Assembly: GCA_024508855.1 (NCBI GenBank)
Contig: JANINJ010000017.1
Coordinates: forward strand, 1-57,491
DNA: 57,491 nt
Direction: 5' to 3'
From: Xanthobacteraceae bacterium
Lineage (GTDB): Bacteria; Pseudomonadota; Alphaproteobacteria; Rhizobiales; Xanthobacteraceae
Shown here: piece by piece, positions 16,170-25,075 of the stretch
How the letters are laid out: every line of letters starts with the position of its first letter
Numbering within the stretch: the stretch's first letter is position 1
Program-made: the position numbers and the translations under genes
The notes under the pieces: generated by a model
Seen by the model: only the letters and a program-made list of their open reading frames with translations
The model's database searches: none
What the model was told of the DNA's origin: nothing

Positions 16170-16889
16170 CTACGCAGTAGCAACGCGCAATGTCTGGCAC
16201 GCATCGTCGAAACCGGCATAGCTCTCGATCACCGCATCGGCACCGAGTTCGCGCACCGGAATACCGGAAAACCCGAACGACACACAGATTGACCTGACAT
16301 TTGCGGCCTTGGCGCATTTCACATCGGCGCTGCTATCGCCAACCATGATGGCATCGTCCGCCTTCACACCAAGCTGCGATAATGCATCGAGCAGCGGCAC
16401 CGGAGACGGCTTCAGCGCTCGGCCCGGCTTGCCACCGACGATCACATCAATGCGATCGCTAAATTCGAGTCCCTCGATGATGCCACGTGCCAGAGCTTCG
16501 GTCTTGTTGGTGCAGACTGCGGTTCGTACGCCACGCGCTTTCAATACATCGAGCACGTCGAGCGCTCCATCATACAGATGCGTCGATTCGGTCAAACGAC
16601 CGCTATAGATAGTTTTGTAACGATCGACCGCAGCCGACAATTCTTCAGGCGAAGTATCGAGCTTCCGTACGCGAAGTGCCCGTTCGACCAAAAGCGCAAT
16701 GCCGCCGCCAACGAAACCGATGGTTTCCATCCGCGAAAACGGTGCGAGCTGTCGCTCCGCCAGTAATTCGTTGAGAGACGTTGTCAGATCGCCCGAACTA
16801 TCGACGAGCGTCCCGTCGAGATCGAACACCACCGCCAACGGCCAATTACGCGTACGCCTGGCAGAAACATCATTCTCCATTTGAAGCAT
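16170..16889 (-). CDS. gph: HAD-family phosphatase, phosphoglycolate phosphatase-like
   Basis: This is a 239-aa haloacid-dehalogenase-fold hydrolase. Motif I is VVFDLDGTLVDS with the nucleophile Asp, motif II is the Thr in AVCTNKTEA, the motif III Lys is in GRALKPSPVPL, and motif IV is MVGDSSADVKCAK. The helical cap between motifs I and II (about 75 residues) is the type of phosphoglycolate phosphatase, which removes 2-phosphoglycolate made by oxidative DNA repair or Rubisco. Two ATGs 9 bp apart are possible; the upstream one has GGA 7 bases before. Related HAD phosphatases cannot be excluded. It stands alone, tail to tail with the DUF3422 gene. Confidence 0.85.
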   Translation of the reverse strand: MLQMENDVSARRTRNWPLAVVFDLDGTLVDSSGDLTTSLNELLAERQLAPFSRMETIGFVGGGIALLVERALRVRKLDTSPEELSAAVDRYKTIYSGRLTESTHLYDGALDVLDVLKARGVRTAVCTNKTEALARGIIEGLEFSDRIDVIVGGKPGRALKPSPVPLLDALSQLGVKADDAIMVGDSSADVKCAKAANVRSICVSFGFSGIPVRELGADAVIESYAGFDDACQTLRVATA

Positions 16890-17027
16890 GCAATCCGGTG
16901 AAGACAAATCCAGCCGTTGTCGTCGAGACACTGTAAATATCGGGAACCGTACGCCCGCGTCGCGTGACCACATGATACACTTTTCGCAACTTATCGCGTT
17001 TCCCGACTATCGCAAGTGCGACAGCAG

Positions 17028-19352
17028 TCAGCGGCTGGCTGCGGCGTCGGCCGCAGCACGCGCCAGGTTATTCTCGTACTGTACGCGGGCTGATTGATAT
17101 TGCTTCGGCCACGCTTGACCGGCGAATCCGATCTTCGCCGCTTCGTGCATCACAAACGACGGATCGGCCAAATGCGGGCGCGCGATGGCGCACAGATCCG
17201 CGCGGCCTGCCGCAATGATCGAGTTGGCATGATCCGCTTCGGAAATTGCGCCGACCGCAATAGTCGCCACATGTTGCTCGTTGCGAATCTTGTCCGAGAA
17301 CGGGGTCTGGAATAGCCGGCCGTAAACCGGCTTTTCTTCCTTCACCACCTGCCCCGACGAACAATCGATCAGGTCCGCGCCGGCGTCCTTGAACATACGG
17401 GCGAAGATCGCGGCATCTTCCGGCGTATTGCCCCCATCGAACCAATCGTGCGCCGACAACCGAACCGACATCGGCTTGGTCTGCGGCCATACCGCCCTGA
17501 TCGCATGAAACACCTCCAGCGGGAACCGGGCGCGATTCTCATGACTGCCGCCATATTCGTCGGTGCGATGATTGGTCAACGGCGACAGAAAGCTCGACAG
17601 CAAATAACCATGGGCGCAGTGTAGCTCAAGAATGTCGAAGCCAACAGCAATTGCCCGCTTCGTCGCAGCGACGAAATCCGCAACGACACGATCCATATCC
17701 TTCCGCGTCATGGCACGTGGCAGATCGGAGTGCGGCAGATACGGCAATGCCGACGCCGATATTAACGGCCAGCCCCCTTGCTCCAGCGGCTGATCGATTC
17801 CCTCCCATGCCACCCTGGTCGATCCCTTGCGGCCGGCATGTCCGAGTTGAATGCCGAACTTCGCCGGCGTCGCCGCATGCACGAAATCGACGATGCGCTT
17901 CCATGCCGCCGCCTGTTCGTCGTTCCACAAGCCGAGACAGCCGGGCGTGATGCGCGCATCGGGCGACACGCACGTCATCTCGCCAAAGATCAATGCAGCG
18001 CCACCGGTAGCGCGTGCACCAAGGTGAACCAGATGGAAATCGTTCGGCATGCCGTCTGCTGCCGAATACATCGCCATCGGCGATACCATGATGCGGTTAT
18101 GAAGGGTAAGATCGCGCACCTTGTACGGCGTGAACATCGGCGGTGGCGCGCTGCCGTTGGAAGCGAACTCAGCCCCTGCACGTTCGGCAAACCAGCGCTC
18201 GTAATTCTCCAGCCAGGTCTTGTCTCGCAACCGCAGGTTTTCGTGGCTGATGCGCTGGGATCGCGTCAGCATCGAATACATGAACTGCTCGGGTTCCAAC
18301 GTATCGGCATAGCGCTGCCCCACTACTTCGAACCATTCCATCGCATTGCGCGCCGCGTTCTGGATACGCGCGACATCGACGCGGCGAATCTCCTCATAAG
18401 TCCGCAGTACGTCCGGAATGCTCTCGCGCCCATGGCCTGCAAGATCGAACTGCCGCGCCAGTTCGATGGCATCATCGATCGCCAGCTTTGTGCCGGAGCC
18501 GATGGCAAAATGCGCGGTGTGCGCGCTGTCGCCCATCAGCACCACGTGGCTGTTGCCGTTGAAGTGGCTCCAGGTCTCGCAGATCAAACGCCCGAAGTTC
18601 AGCCAGCTCGAGCCGCGCAGATGCCGCGCATTGCTCATCAGCTTGTGGCCGTCGAGCGTTTCAGCAAATAGCTCTTCGCAGAACGCGATCGACTGATCCT
18701 GATCCATCTTGTCGAGGCCATGCGCCTTGAAGACATCCTCCGTCGTCTCGACGATGAAGGTCGAGGTGTCTTCGTCGAAGCGATAGATATGAGCCTGGAA
18801 CCAGCCGTGCTGCGTCTTGCGGAAATCGAAGGTGAAGGCATCGTAGCGTTTGTTCGTGCCGAGCCAGACGAAGCGATTGGGCCGGATCACCATATCGGGC
18901 TTGAACACATCGGCATATTTTGCGCGGATGCGCGAATTGACGCCATCGGCAGCAATGATCAGGTCGGCGTCGGCGAACTCTTCATCGTCCATCACCTCGT
19001 GCTCGAAGACCAGTTCGACGCCGAGCGCCAGGCAGCGGTCCTGCAGGATATTGAGCATGCGCTTGCGGCCGATGCCGACAAAACCATGCCCGGTGGTGCG
19101 GATGGTCCGCCCCTTGAACAGCAGCTCGATATCATCCCAATGGTTGAAGGCGCTTTCGATCTCCGCCGCGGTTTGCGGATCCCATTGCCGCATCGACTGC
19201 ATGGTCGCATCGGAAAATACCACGCCCCAGCCGAACGTATCGAACGGCCGGTTGCGTTCGACGACCCGAATGTGGTGCCGCGGATGCAGGCGCTTCATGA
19301 GGAGTGCGAAATAAAGGCCTGCCGGCCCGCCTCCGATGCAGACAATTCGCAT
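17028..19352 (-). CDS. Bifunctional salicylyl-/2-aminobenzoyl-CoA monooxygenase-reductase
   Basis: This is a 774-aa fusion. Residues 1 to about 400 are an FAD aromatic monooxygenase ([10 protein letters not shown] at the N terminus, the second FAD motif [18 protein letters not shown]). Residues about 405-774 are an Old-Yellow-Enzyme FMN reductase ([37 protein letters not shown]). This architecture is that of 2-aminobenzoyl-CoA monooxygenase/reductase of aerobic anthranilate degradation and of proteins named salicylyl-CoA 5-hydroxylase. It would hydroxylate and partly reduce an aryl-CoA. GGGAGAG precedes the chosen ATG; a longer frame adds 54 unlikely residues. It is divergent from an acyl-CoA dehydrogenase, with an aryl-CoA ligase close by. 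Confidence 0.9.
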   Translation of the reverse strand: MRIVCIGGGPAGLYFALLMKRLHPRHHIRVVERNRPFDTFGWGVVFSDATMQSMRQWDPQTAAEIESAFNHWDDIELLFKGRTIRTTGHGFVGIGRKRMLNILQDRCLALGVELVFEHEVMDDEEFADADLIIAADGVNSRIRAKYADVFKPDMVIRPNRFVWLGTNKRYDAFTFDFRKTQHGWFQAHIYRFDEDTSTFIVETTEDVFKAHGLDKMDQDQSIAFCEELFAETLDGHKLMSNARHLRGSSWLNFGRLICETWSHFNGNSHVVLMGDSAHTAHFAIGSGTKLAIDDAIELARQFDLAGHGRESIPDVLRTYEEIRRVDVARIQNAARNAMEWFEVVGQRYADTLEPEQFMYSMLTRSQRISHENLRLRDKTWLENYERWFAERAGAEFASNGSAPPPMFTPYKVRDLTLHNRIMVSPMAMYSAADGMPNDFHLVHLGARATGGAALIFGEMTCVSPDARITPGCLGLWNDEQAAAWKRIVDFVHAATPAKFGIQLGHAGRKGSTRVAWEGIDQPLEQGGWPLISASALPYLPHSDLPRAMTRKDMDRVVADFVAATKRAIAVGFDILELHCAHGYLLSSFLSPLTNHRTDEYGGSHENRARFPLEVFHAIRAVWPQTKPMSVRLSAHDWFDGGNTPEDAAIFARMFKDAGADLIDCSSGQVVKEEKPVYGRLFQTPFSDKIRNEQHVATIAVGAISEADHANSIIAAGRADLCAIARPHLADPSFVMHEAAKIGFAGQAWPKQYQSARVQYENNLARAAADAAASR

Positions 19353-19394
19353 TGCGCTCTCCCGTCGACCTGGATCACCATCGAATGACATCAC

Positions 19395-19423
19395 ACTATT
19401 CTCCAAGCCAGATATTATTTCAA
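19395..19423 (-). promoter_or_regulatory. Candidate promoter of the bifunctional monooxygenase gene
   Basis: On the minus strand, TTGAAA (19418-19423) and AATAGT (19395-19400) are 17 bases apart, in the divergent gap before the acyl-CoA dehydrogenase. The -35 matches 5 of 6 consensus positions and the -10 matches 4 of 6. Confidence 0.35.
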
Positions 19424-19540
19424 GCTTAAAATGTTTTCCGACCGGCCGCCTCTGCCAAGGGCGAATGTGATGCGCGCCCGCGTCACTGGCACGCCCGCTC
19501 CGAATATGCTTCAAACGCCGGTATCACACGGAGAAACGGC

Positions 19541-20689
19541 ATGACCTATCGCTCGCCCTGGATGACGGATGAACTCGATACCTTTCGCGAGCAGTTTCGC
19601 CGTTTCCTTGCCAAGGACCTCGCGCCGCACGCCGAGCGCTGGCGCAAGGAGAAGATCACGGATCGTTCCGCCTGGCGCTCGCTCGGCGAAATGGGCGCAC
19701 TGCTGCCGAGCGTGCCCGAAGCCTATGGCGGCCTCGGCGCCAGCTTCGCCTATGACGCGGCGGTGATCGAAGACATCGAAACGGTCGTTCCGGAAATGTC
19801 GACGCCGGTCAGCGTCCACAGCAATATCGTCGCCCACTACATCAACGAATACGGCGATGAGGAGCAGAAAAAGCGCTGGTTGCCGAAGATGGCCTCGGGC
19901 GAATGGGTCGGCGCGGTTGCAATGACCGAACCGGGCACCGGGTCCGATCTGCAGGCCGTGCGCACCCGCGCGCAGAAGGAAGGCAACACCTATCGCCTCA
20001 ACGGCTCGAAGACATTCATCACCAACGGGCAACTGGCCGACCTCATCGTCGTCGTCGCACGCACCGGCGATCAGCCTGGCGCCAAAGGCATCTCGCTGCT
20101 GGTGCTGGAAGCGGAAGGCAACGATGGCTTCCGCCGGGGCCGCAACCTCGACAAGATCGGCCTCAACGCCTCGGATACGTCGGAGCTGTTCTTCGACAAT
20201 GCCGTGGTGCCGGCGGAAAATCTGCTGGGCGAGACTGAAGGCCAGGGCTTTATCCAGCTCATGCAGCAACTGCCACGTGAGCGGCTCGGCCTCGCCATCG
20301 GCGCCGTCGCGGCAATCGAACGCGCCGTGCAGGTGACCATCGATTACACCAAGGAGCGCAAGGCGTTCAATCAGCCGATCATCGCGTTCCAGAATTCCGC
20401 CTTTACGCTGGCCGAACGCAAGACCGAGGCCTTTATCGGCCGCGTATTCCTCGACTACTGCATCATGCAGATGATCGCCGGCGACCTCGATGCAGTCACC
20501 GCCTCGATGGCCAAATACTGGTGCTCGGACAAGCAGGTCGAGACCATCGACGAATGCCTGCAACTGCACGGCGGCTACGGTTACATGCAGGAATTTCCGA
20601 TCGCCCGGATGTTCGTGGACGCCCGAATTCAAAAGATCTACGGCGGCACCAACGAGATCATGAAAGTCTTGATCGCGCGGTCGCTGTAA
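19541..20689 (+). CDS. Acyl-CoA dehydrogenase
   Basis: This 382-aa flavoenzyme has the standard three domains: an N-terminal helical part, a middle beta domain with VGAVAMTEPGTGSDL and KTFITNGQLADLIVV, and a C-terminal helical domain with LQLHGGYGYMQEFPIARMF and IYGGTNEIMK. It introduces a 2,3-double bond in an acyl-CoA using FAD, with electrons passed to ETF. GGAG lies before the ATG. It is divergent from the bifunctional monooxygenase and tail to tail with the aryl-CoA ligase. In the aerobic 2-aminobenzoate pathway acyl-CoA dehydrogenases are likewise clustered, so a role on a ring-derived cyclic or opened CoA ester is plausible but unproven. Confidence 0.93.
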   Translation: MTYRSPWMTDELDTFREQFRRFLAKDLAPHAERWRKEKITDRSAWRSLGEMGALLPSVPEAYGGLGASFAYDAAVIEDIETVVPEMSTPVSVHSNIVAHYINEYGDEEQKKRWLPKMASGEWVGAVAMTEPGTGSDLQAVRTRAQKEGNTYRLNGSKTFITNGQLADLIVVVARTGDQPGAKGISLLVLEAEGNDGFRRGRNLDKIGLNASDTSELFFDNAVVPAENLLGETEGQGFIQLMQQLPRERLGLAIGAVAAIERAVQVTIDYTKERKAFNQPIIAFQNSAFTLAERKTEAFIGRVFLDYCIMQMIAGDLDAVTASMAKYWCSDKQVETIDECLQLHGGYGYMQEFPIARMFVDARIQKIYGGTNEIMKVLIARSL

Positions 20690-20710
20690 GCTGCAGTTCG
20701 CCGATGCACT

Positions 20711-22357
20711 CTAGCGTTGCGGCGGGCAATGCGACCGAAGCAACGCCTGGCGGTCGATCTTGCCGGTGCCGGTCTTCGGCAATTCATTGAGAAATTCGAT
20801 CTGCCGCGGATATTTGTAGGGCAACAGCTTGCGCTTGACGTAATCCTGCAAAGCTTTCGTCGTATGGGGTTCATCAAACCCAATGGTGTTCATCACCACC
20901 GCGGCAGCAAGCGTCATGCGACGATCCGGGAGCTCGACGGCCAGCACGGCGCATTCGCGAACATCCGGATGATCGGCAAGGCACAGCTCGACTTCCAGCG
21001 GATACACCCACTGCCCGGAAATCTTGATGAGATCGTCCGCGCGTCCACGAAAGAAATGAAATCCGTCGCTGTCGCGAAGAAAACGGTCTCCGGTGTAAAT
21101 CCATCCGCCGTCGCGCACCGTCTCGGCTGTCTTGTCGGGCCTATTCCAGTATAGCGGCGTATTGGAATCGCCCCGCACCCACAGAATTCCCTCCTCGTTG
21201 TCGCCGACGTCGCGGCCATCCTTGTCCCGCAGCATCAACTCATAGCCGGGTACGCGAAGTCCCGCCGCGCCGAGTTTCTTCCACTCAGGGCGGTTCGACA
21301 GATAGATGTGCAGCACTTCGGTCGACCCGAGCCCTTCGACGATCTCAAGCCCGGTAAGCTCCTTCCAGCCATTGAACACGTCGGCCGACAGTACTTCGGC
21401 AGCGGATACCGAGAGCCGCAACGACGCGAAATCGGTAGTCGCAGCGGACGCGGCCTTGGTCAGCGAAGTGTAAAGCGTAGGCAGACCGAAGAAGACCGTC
21501 GGTCGAAACTTCCCGATGGCAGCAAAGATGGTGTCCGGCTTCGGCTGCCCCGGCAGCAACAGCGCGGCAGCTCCAATTGAGAATGGAAATGTAATCGAGT
21601 TGCCGAAACCATAGGCAAAGAAGATTTTCGGTACCGAGAAGCAGATGTCGTCCGGCGTCAGTTTCAGCACATTCTGCGCGAACGCCGCCTCGCTATAGGC
21701 CATGTCGTGCTGCAGGTGAACGATGCCCTTGGGGCGGCCGGTCGAGCCCGACGAATACATCCAGAACGCCATCTCGTCGCGATGGGTATCGGCTTCGTCC
21801 AGCGTATCGGGGAAATTGCGCAACCAGTCGTGGGCGACAATGCAGTGCGTCACCGCGTTGTCGCCCGGAGCGCCATTGACGATTACCAAGGTGCGCAGCC
21901 CGGTCGCGGCGCAAGCCGTCGCGTCGAACCGTGACGAGAATTCGGCATCGGCCACTGCAACCGCGGCTCCAGAATCCGACAGATAGAACTGCAGCAGATC
22001 CGGCGGCGTCAGCGTGTTGATCAGCAGCGGAACGAAGCCGGCGCGCACGGCACCGAAAAAGGCTGCGGGATAAGCCGGCGTGTCGTCGAGGAACAGCAGC
22101 ACGCGATCGCCGCGTGCAAGGCCCAGCGAGCGAAAGCCGTGGCCCCAGCGCGATGCCTCGGCGCAGAGTTCGGCATAGCTGCGCGACCCGGCAGGACCGA
22201 CGACGGCGAGCCTGTCCCCGCGCCCGGCGGCAAGATTGTCGAACAGGACGCGGCTGGCGTTGTAACGCTCAGGCATGGTGAAACCGATCTCGATTGCGCT
22301 GGCGCTGTCGTGCGGGACCTGATCCGCGATCATCGAGGCGTTATCCTGACCGCTCAT
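20711..22357 (-). CDS. Benzoate-CoA-ligase family aryl-CoA ligase
   Basis: This 548-aa AMP-forming enzyme activates an aromatic acid with ATP and CoA. The P-loop reads YSSGSTGRPKGIVHLQHD. The later motifs are YTGDRFLRDSDGFHFFRGR and DDLIKISGQWVYPLEVE, with the catalytic Lys in LPKTGTGKIDRQAL near the C terminus. The family signature is that of benzoate, 4-hydroxybenzoate and 2-aminobenzoate CoA ligases. Its ATG overlaps the stop of the upstream FAD monooxygenase (ATGA), showing tight coupling. Salicylate or anthranilate is the most likely substrate, given the two monooxygenases beside it; this is inferred. Confidence 0.92.
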   Translation of the reverse strand: MSGQDNASMIADQVPHDSASAIEIGFTMPERYNASRVLFDNLAAGRGDRLAVVGPAGSRSYAELCAEASRWGHGFRSLGLARGDRVLLFLDDTPAYPAAFFGAVRAGFVPLLINTLTPPDLLQFYLSDSGAAVAVADAEFSSRFDATACAATGLRTLVIVNGAPGDNAVTHCIVAHDWLRNFPDTLDEADTHRDEMAFWMYSSGSTGRPKGIVHLQHDMAYSEAAFAQNVLKLTPDDICFSVPKIFFAYGFGNSITFPFSIGAAALLLPGQPKPDTIFAAIGKFRPTVFFGLPTLYTSLTKAASAATTDFASLRLSVSAAEVLSADVFNGWKELTGLEIVEGLGSTEVLHIYLSNRPEWKKLGAAGLRVPGYELMLRDKDGRDVGDNEEGILWVRGDSNTPLYWNRPDKTAETVRDGGWIYTGDRFLRDSDGFHFFRGRADDLIKISGQWVYPLEVELCLADHPDVRECAVLAVELPDRRMTLAAAVVMNTIGFDEPHTTKALQDYVKRKLLPYKYPRQIEFLNELPKTGTGKIDRQALLRSHCPPQR

Positions 22358-23508
22358 GATCGCACCTCACGCGCAGGCGCCGTTTGTCGCGATGCTTCGT
22401 AGCGTGACATGAATGCCGGGGACATCACGCGCAGGCGTTGATCATCGATCCGTCCGGAACGGGTGATGTAACTGTAGGCGAAATCTATGATGTCGCGTTT
22501 CATGTGTTCGGGGAACTTCTCGTACCAGTCGGCGCTGGTGCGAGCGGCCGCGACCAGCTTCTGCACGATCGGTTTGCGCTCCGCCTGATATCGCGCAAGT
22601 GCAGCAGGAAGATCGCCGGGCTCTGCTTCCAGGGCCTTGGTCAGCGCGAGCGCATCCTCCATCGCCAGCCGTGTCCCCGAACCGATCGAGAAATGCGCCG
22701 AGTGCAGCGCGTCACCGATCAGCACCATGTTCTTGAACGACCAGTTCTCGTTCCAGACCCAAGGGAAATTTCGCCACACCGACTTGTTCGAAATCAGCTT
22801 GTGGCCGCCGAGCGCGTCCGCGAACACGCGCTCGCAGATTGCCTGGGACTGCTCGACCGTCTTTTCCGCAAAGCCGTAACGCTGCCACGTCGCCCGATCG
22901 CACTCGATCAGGAAGGTGCTCATATCGGGCGCGTAACGATAATGGTGTGCGTTAAAGGTGCCGAGGTCGGTCGCAACGAAAGTCTGCGATAGCGTATCGA
23001 AGCGCTTGGTGGTGCCGTACCACGCGAACTTGTTGCTGGCGTAGGAGAGCGAGGTTCCGAAATCGCCCTCGAAGGTACGGCGCACCAGCGAGTTGAGGCC
23101 ATCGGCCGCGACGATCAGGTCATAGCCCGCGAGGTCGTCCACCGATTTGATGTGCGTATCGTAGTGCGCCGTCGCGCCGACTGCCGTCATGCGAGCCTGC
23201 AGCGCCTGCAACAGCTTCAACCGGCCGATCGCCGAGAAGCCGACGCCGTCGATCGCGACGCTGTCGCCATGAATGTTGAGCGTGATGTTGCTCCAGCTCT
23301 CCATCTCTGCGGAAATGGCATCGGCCGTGTCGGGATCGTCGGCGCGCAGGAATTCCAGCGCCTGCTCGGAGAACACCACGCCGAATCCCCAGGTCGCCCC
23401 GGCCGGGTTCTGCTCGAACAGTTCGACCTGTGCTTCCGGATGACGCCGCTTCCAAAGATACGCGAAATAGCGGCCTCCGGGCCCTCCGCCGAGAACGGCA
23501 ATTCGCAC
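22354..23508 (-). CDS. FAD-dependent monooxygenase, salicylyl-CoA hydroxylase-like
   Basis: This 384-aa flavoprotein corresponds to the N-terminal half of the bifunctional enzyme at 17028-19352. It has an FAD Rossmann motif (VLGGGPGGRYFAYLWKRR) at the N terminus, DLIVAADGLNSLVR near residue 130, and NMVLIGDALHSAHFSIGSG near residue 265. It lacks the reductase half. A GTG start is chosen because GGAGGGAG sits 4 bases before it. It forms an operon with the aryl-CoA ligase (4-bp overlap) and is divergent from the IclR regulator. It probably hydroxylates a benzoyl-CoA-type ring. Confidence 0.9.
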   Translation of the reverse strand: MRIAVLGGGPGGRYFAYLWKRRHPEAQVELFEQNPAGATWGFGVVFSEQALEFLRADDPDTADAISAEMESWSNITLNIHGDSVAIDGVGFSAIGRLKLLQALQARMTAVGATAHYDTHIKSVDDLAGYDLIVAADGLNSLVRRTFEGDFGTSLSYASNKFAWYGTTKRFDTLSQTFVATDLGTFNAHHYRYAPDMSTFLIECDRATWQRYGFAEKTVEQSQAICERVFADALGGHKLISNKSVWRNFPWVWNENWSFKNMVLIGDALHSAHFSIGSGTRLAMEDALALTKALEAEPGDLPAALARYQAERKPIVQKLVAAARTSADWYEKFPEHMKRDIIDFAYSYITRSGRIDDQRLRVMSPAFMSRYEASRQTAPAREVRS

Positions 23509-23523
23509 GCGCTCCCTCCATAT

Positions 23524-23556
23524 TTGACATTATGCAATTCATTCCACAGTATACAA
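23524..23556. promoter_or_regulatory. Overlapping divergent promoters, monooxygenase operon and iclR-type gene
   Basis: On the minus strand, TTGTAT (23551-23556) and CATAAT (23529-23534) with a 16-base spacer would drive the monooxygenase-ligase operon. On the plus strand, TTGACA at 23524-23529 is a perfect -35, with a weak AGTATA at 23548-23553 for the regulator. The overlap would let one IclR-family dimer control both directions. Confidence 0.35.
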
Positions 23557-23618
23557 AATGGACGCTTGAAGCAACCGGCCTGCATCACATCACGGCAAAT
23601 TCCAGACGAGACAGCGCG

Positions 23619-24467
23619 ATGCGAACGCCAAAGCACCGATCCCAGAGCCGGAGAACCGGCGGACCGCCGACGACGACACGCGCCCCGAAAGCAGCAGCGA
23701 AAGCTTCGTCTGACGCTCCGCGGCGCGGCATTCAATCGGTCACTATCGGCTTCCGCGTCCTGGCTGCACTTGCAGCAGAACCGGGACCGGCGCCACTTAA
23801 CACCATCGCTGCGCGCGCAAGTCTGTCGGCCTCGCAAGCACATCGCTACCTCGCCAGCCTTGTTGCATCGGGCATGGCGGCGCAGAATGCAGCATCAGGG
23901 CGATACGAACTGGGCCCGCAGGCCATCCAGGTTGGTCTCGCCGCACTGGCACGCACCGATATCTTCGCCGAGGCCGATCCTGCCATTGCAGCGTTCACGC
24001 GCGATACCGGACGCACAGCGCTGGTCGCGGCGCGCGGTCCGGCCGGCCCGACCATCGTGCGCTGGCACGTTGGGCGCATTCCCGTCATCACGTCGCTCGC
24101 CGTGGGCTCAGTCTTGCCCCTGCTGCGGTCCGCCACCGGCCATGCCTTCCTCAGCTTCATGAGCGATGAGGAAGTTGCCGGCGCCGTTGAACAGGAAGAC
24201 GCGTCAGGGCAATCCGGGGCGGCAGTCAATGCCGCCGCCATACGCAAGCAGGTGCGCGGCAGCATGTCTGCGTCGGTCGATGAACTGCTCATCCCGGGCC
24301 TGCGGGCGACCGCCGTACCGATCCTCGATATTCAGGGCCGAGCCGCGCTGGTGGTGACGATGATCGCGACCGGCGCCTTCGCTCGCGAGCAGGACGCGGC
24401 CATCATCGACAAGCTTCAATCGGTATGCAGGGCGCTAACCGAACGCTTCGGTGGACGCTGGCAATAG
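23619..24467 (+). CDS. IclR-family transcriptional regulator
   Basis: This 282-aa protein has a basic, low-complexity N-terminal stretch (about 45 residues). A winged helix-turn-helix follows (SVTIGFRVLAALAAEPG, ASLSASQAHRYLASLVASGM). The C-terminal IclR effector domain contains PVITSLAVGSVLPLLRSATGHAF and VDELLIPGLRATAVPILD. The start is the first ATG preceded by a GAGAC-type site; an upstream in-frame ATG would extend into the divergent promoter. It most likely controls the monooxygenase-ligase operon beside it, and possibly the whole aromatic-CoA locus, in response to an aromatic acid or its CoA ester. Confidence 0.9.
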   Translation: MRTPKHRSQSRRTGGPPTTTRAPKAAAKASSDAPRRGIQSVTIGFRVLAALAAEPGPAPLNTIAARASLSASQAHRYLASLVASGMAAQNAASGRYELGPQAIQVGLAALARTDIFAEADPAIAAFTRDTGRTALVAARGPAGPTIVRWHVGRIPVITSLAVGSVLPLLRSATGHAFLSFMSDEEVAGAVEQEDASGQSGAAVNAAAIRKQVRGSMSASVDELLIPGLRATAVPILDIQGRAALVVTMIATGAFAREQDAAIIDKLQSVCRALTERFGGRWQ

Positions 24468-24555
24468 CCACGCTTCCATACGGCTGCCATCGCGCGGCGC
24501 AACCAAAGAACCTCGTGTCAGAAACCTAGCCAACCGGTAACGGCTCGAACCGGCA

Positions 24556-25014
24556 CTAAGCCCACGCAATGCCGGCAGTGATGGCAGGCCCGTCGTCATT
24601 GCTGGATCGTCCAACAGCGCGTTCTCGGCTGCTCGTGCTACGCTCCCGCCGATGCCGGAAATCCAGTCGCTGTGCTGCCACGACGAGGCTGCTTGCCAAT
24701 CGCGCGATCCGCGCAGCAGTCGTTCTGACGACGAACAGGAGTGTCGCGACGCGCCCCAAAATGCCAAGCAGAACCAGCATCGAGAAGATATCGATATAGG
24801 CGAGCAGATCACCAACCAGCATCAACTCGGGCGGCACCGGAATGCGATGATAGTAGGCGAGTACAATAATGACCACGGGGATGAGGGCGATCATCCGTCG
24901 CAATGTCAACCGGTCCAGCAACGCGGCTAGTTGCACCACAAAGACATCCCAGAGCCAGTCACCAAAACGCGCCGGCTCATCGATCGTCCATTTTCTCCAA
25001 AGCGCCTTCCACAT
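24556..25014 (-). CDS. Small membrane protein of unknown function
   Basis: This is a 152-aa protein. An amphipathic start rich in Trp (MWKALWRKWTIDEPARFGDWLW) precedes two or three hydrophobic segments at about residues 40-60, 65-85 and 90-110. The rest is a basic, Ser-rich cytoplasmic tail. GGAAGCC precedes the ATG directly. It lies 61 bp downstream of the antiporter gene on the same strand and might be cotranscribed. I recognise no family. Confidence 0.65.
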   Translation of the reverse strand: MWKALWRKWTIDEPARFGDWLWDVFVVQLAALLDRLTLRRMIALIPVVIIVLAYYHRIPVPPELMLVGDLLAYIDIFSMLVLLGILGRVATLLFVVRTTAARIARLASSLVVAAQRLDFRHRRERSTSSRERAVGRSSNDDGPAITAGIAWA

Positions 25015-25075
25015 GGCTTCCGCCCGCATCTACCGACACGAGAACCTAGCATATCACGGCAGAACGGGCCGCACC

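Noticed and set aside
19511-20632. A 373-codon minus-strand frame antisense to the acyl-CoA dehydrogenase
   Set aside because: It mirrors the real gene because GC-rich third positions suppress stops. All enzyme motifs are on the plus strand.
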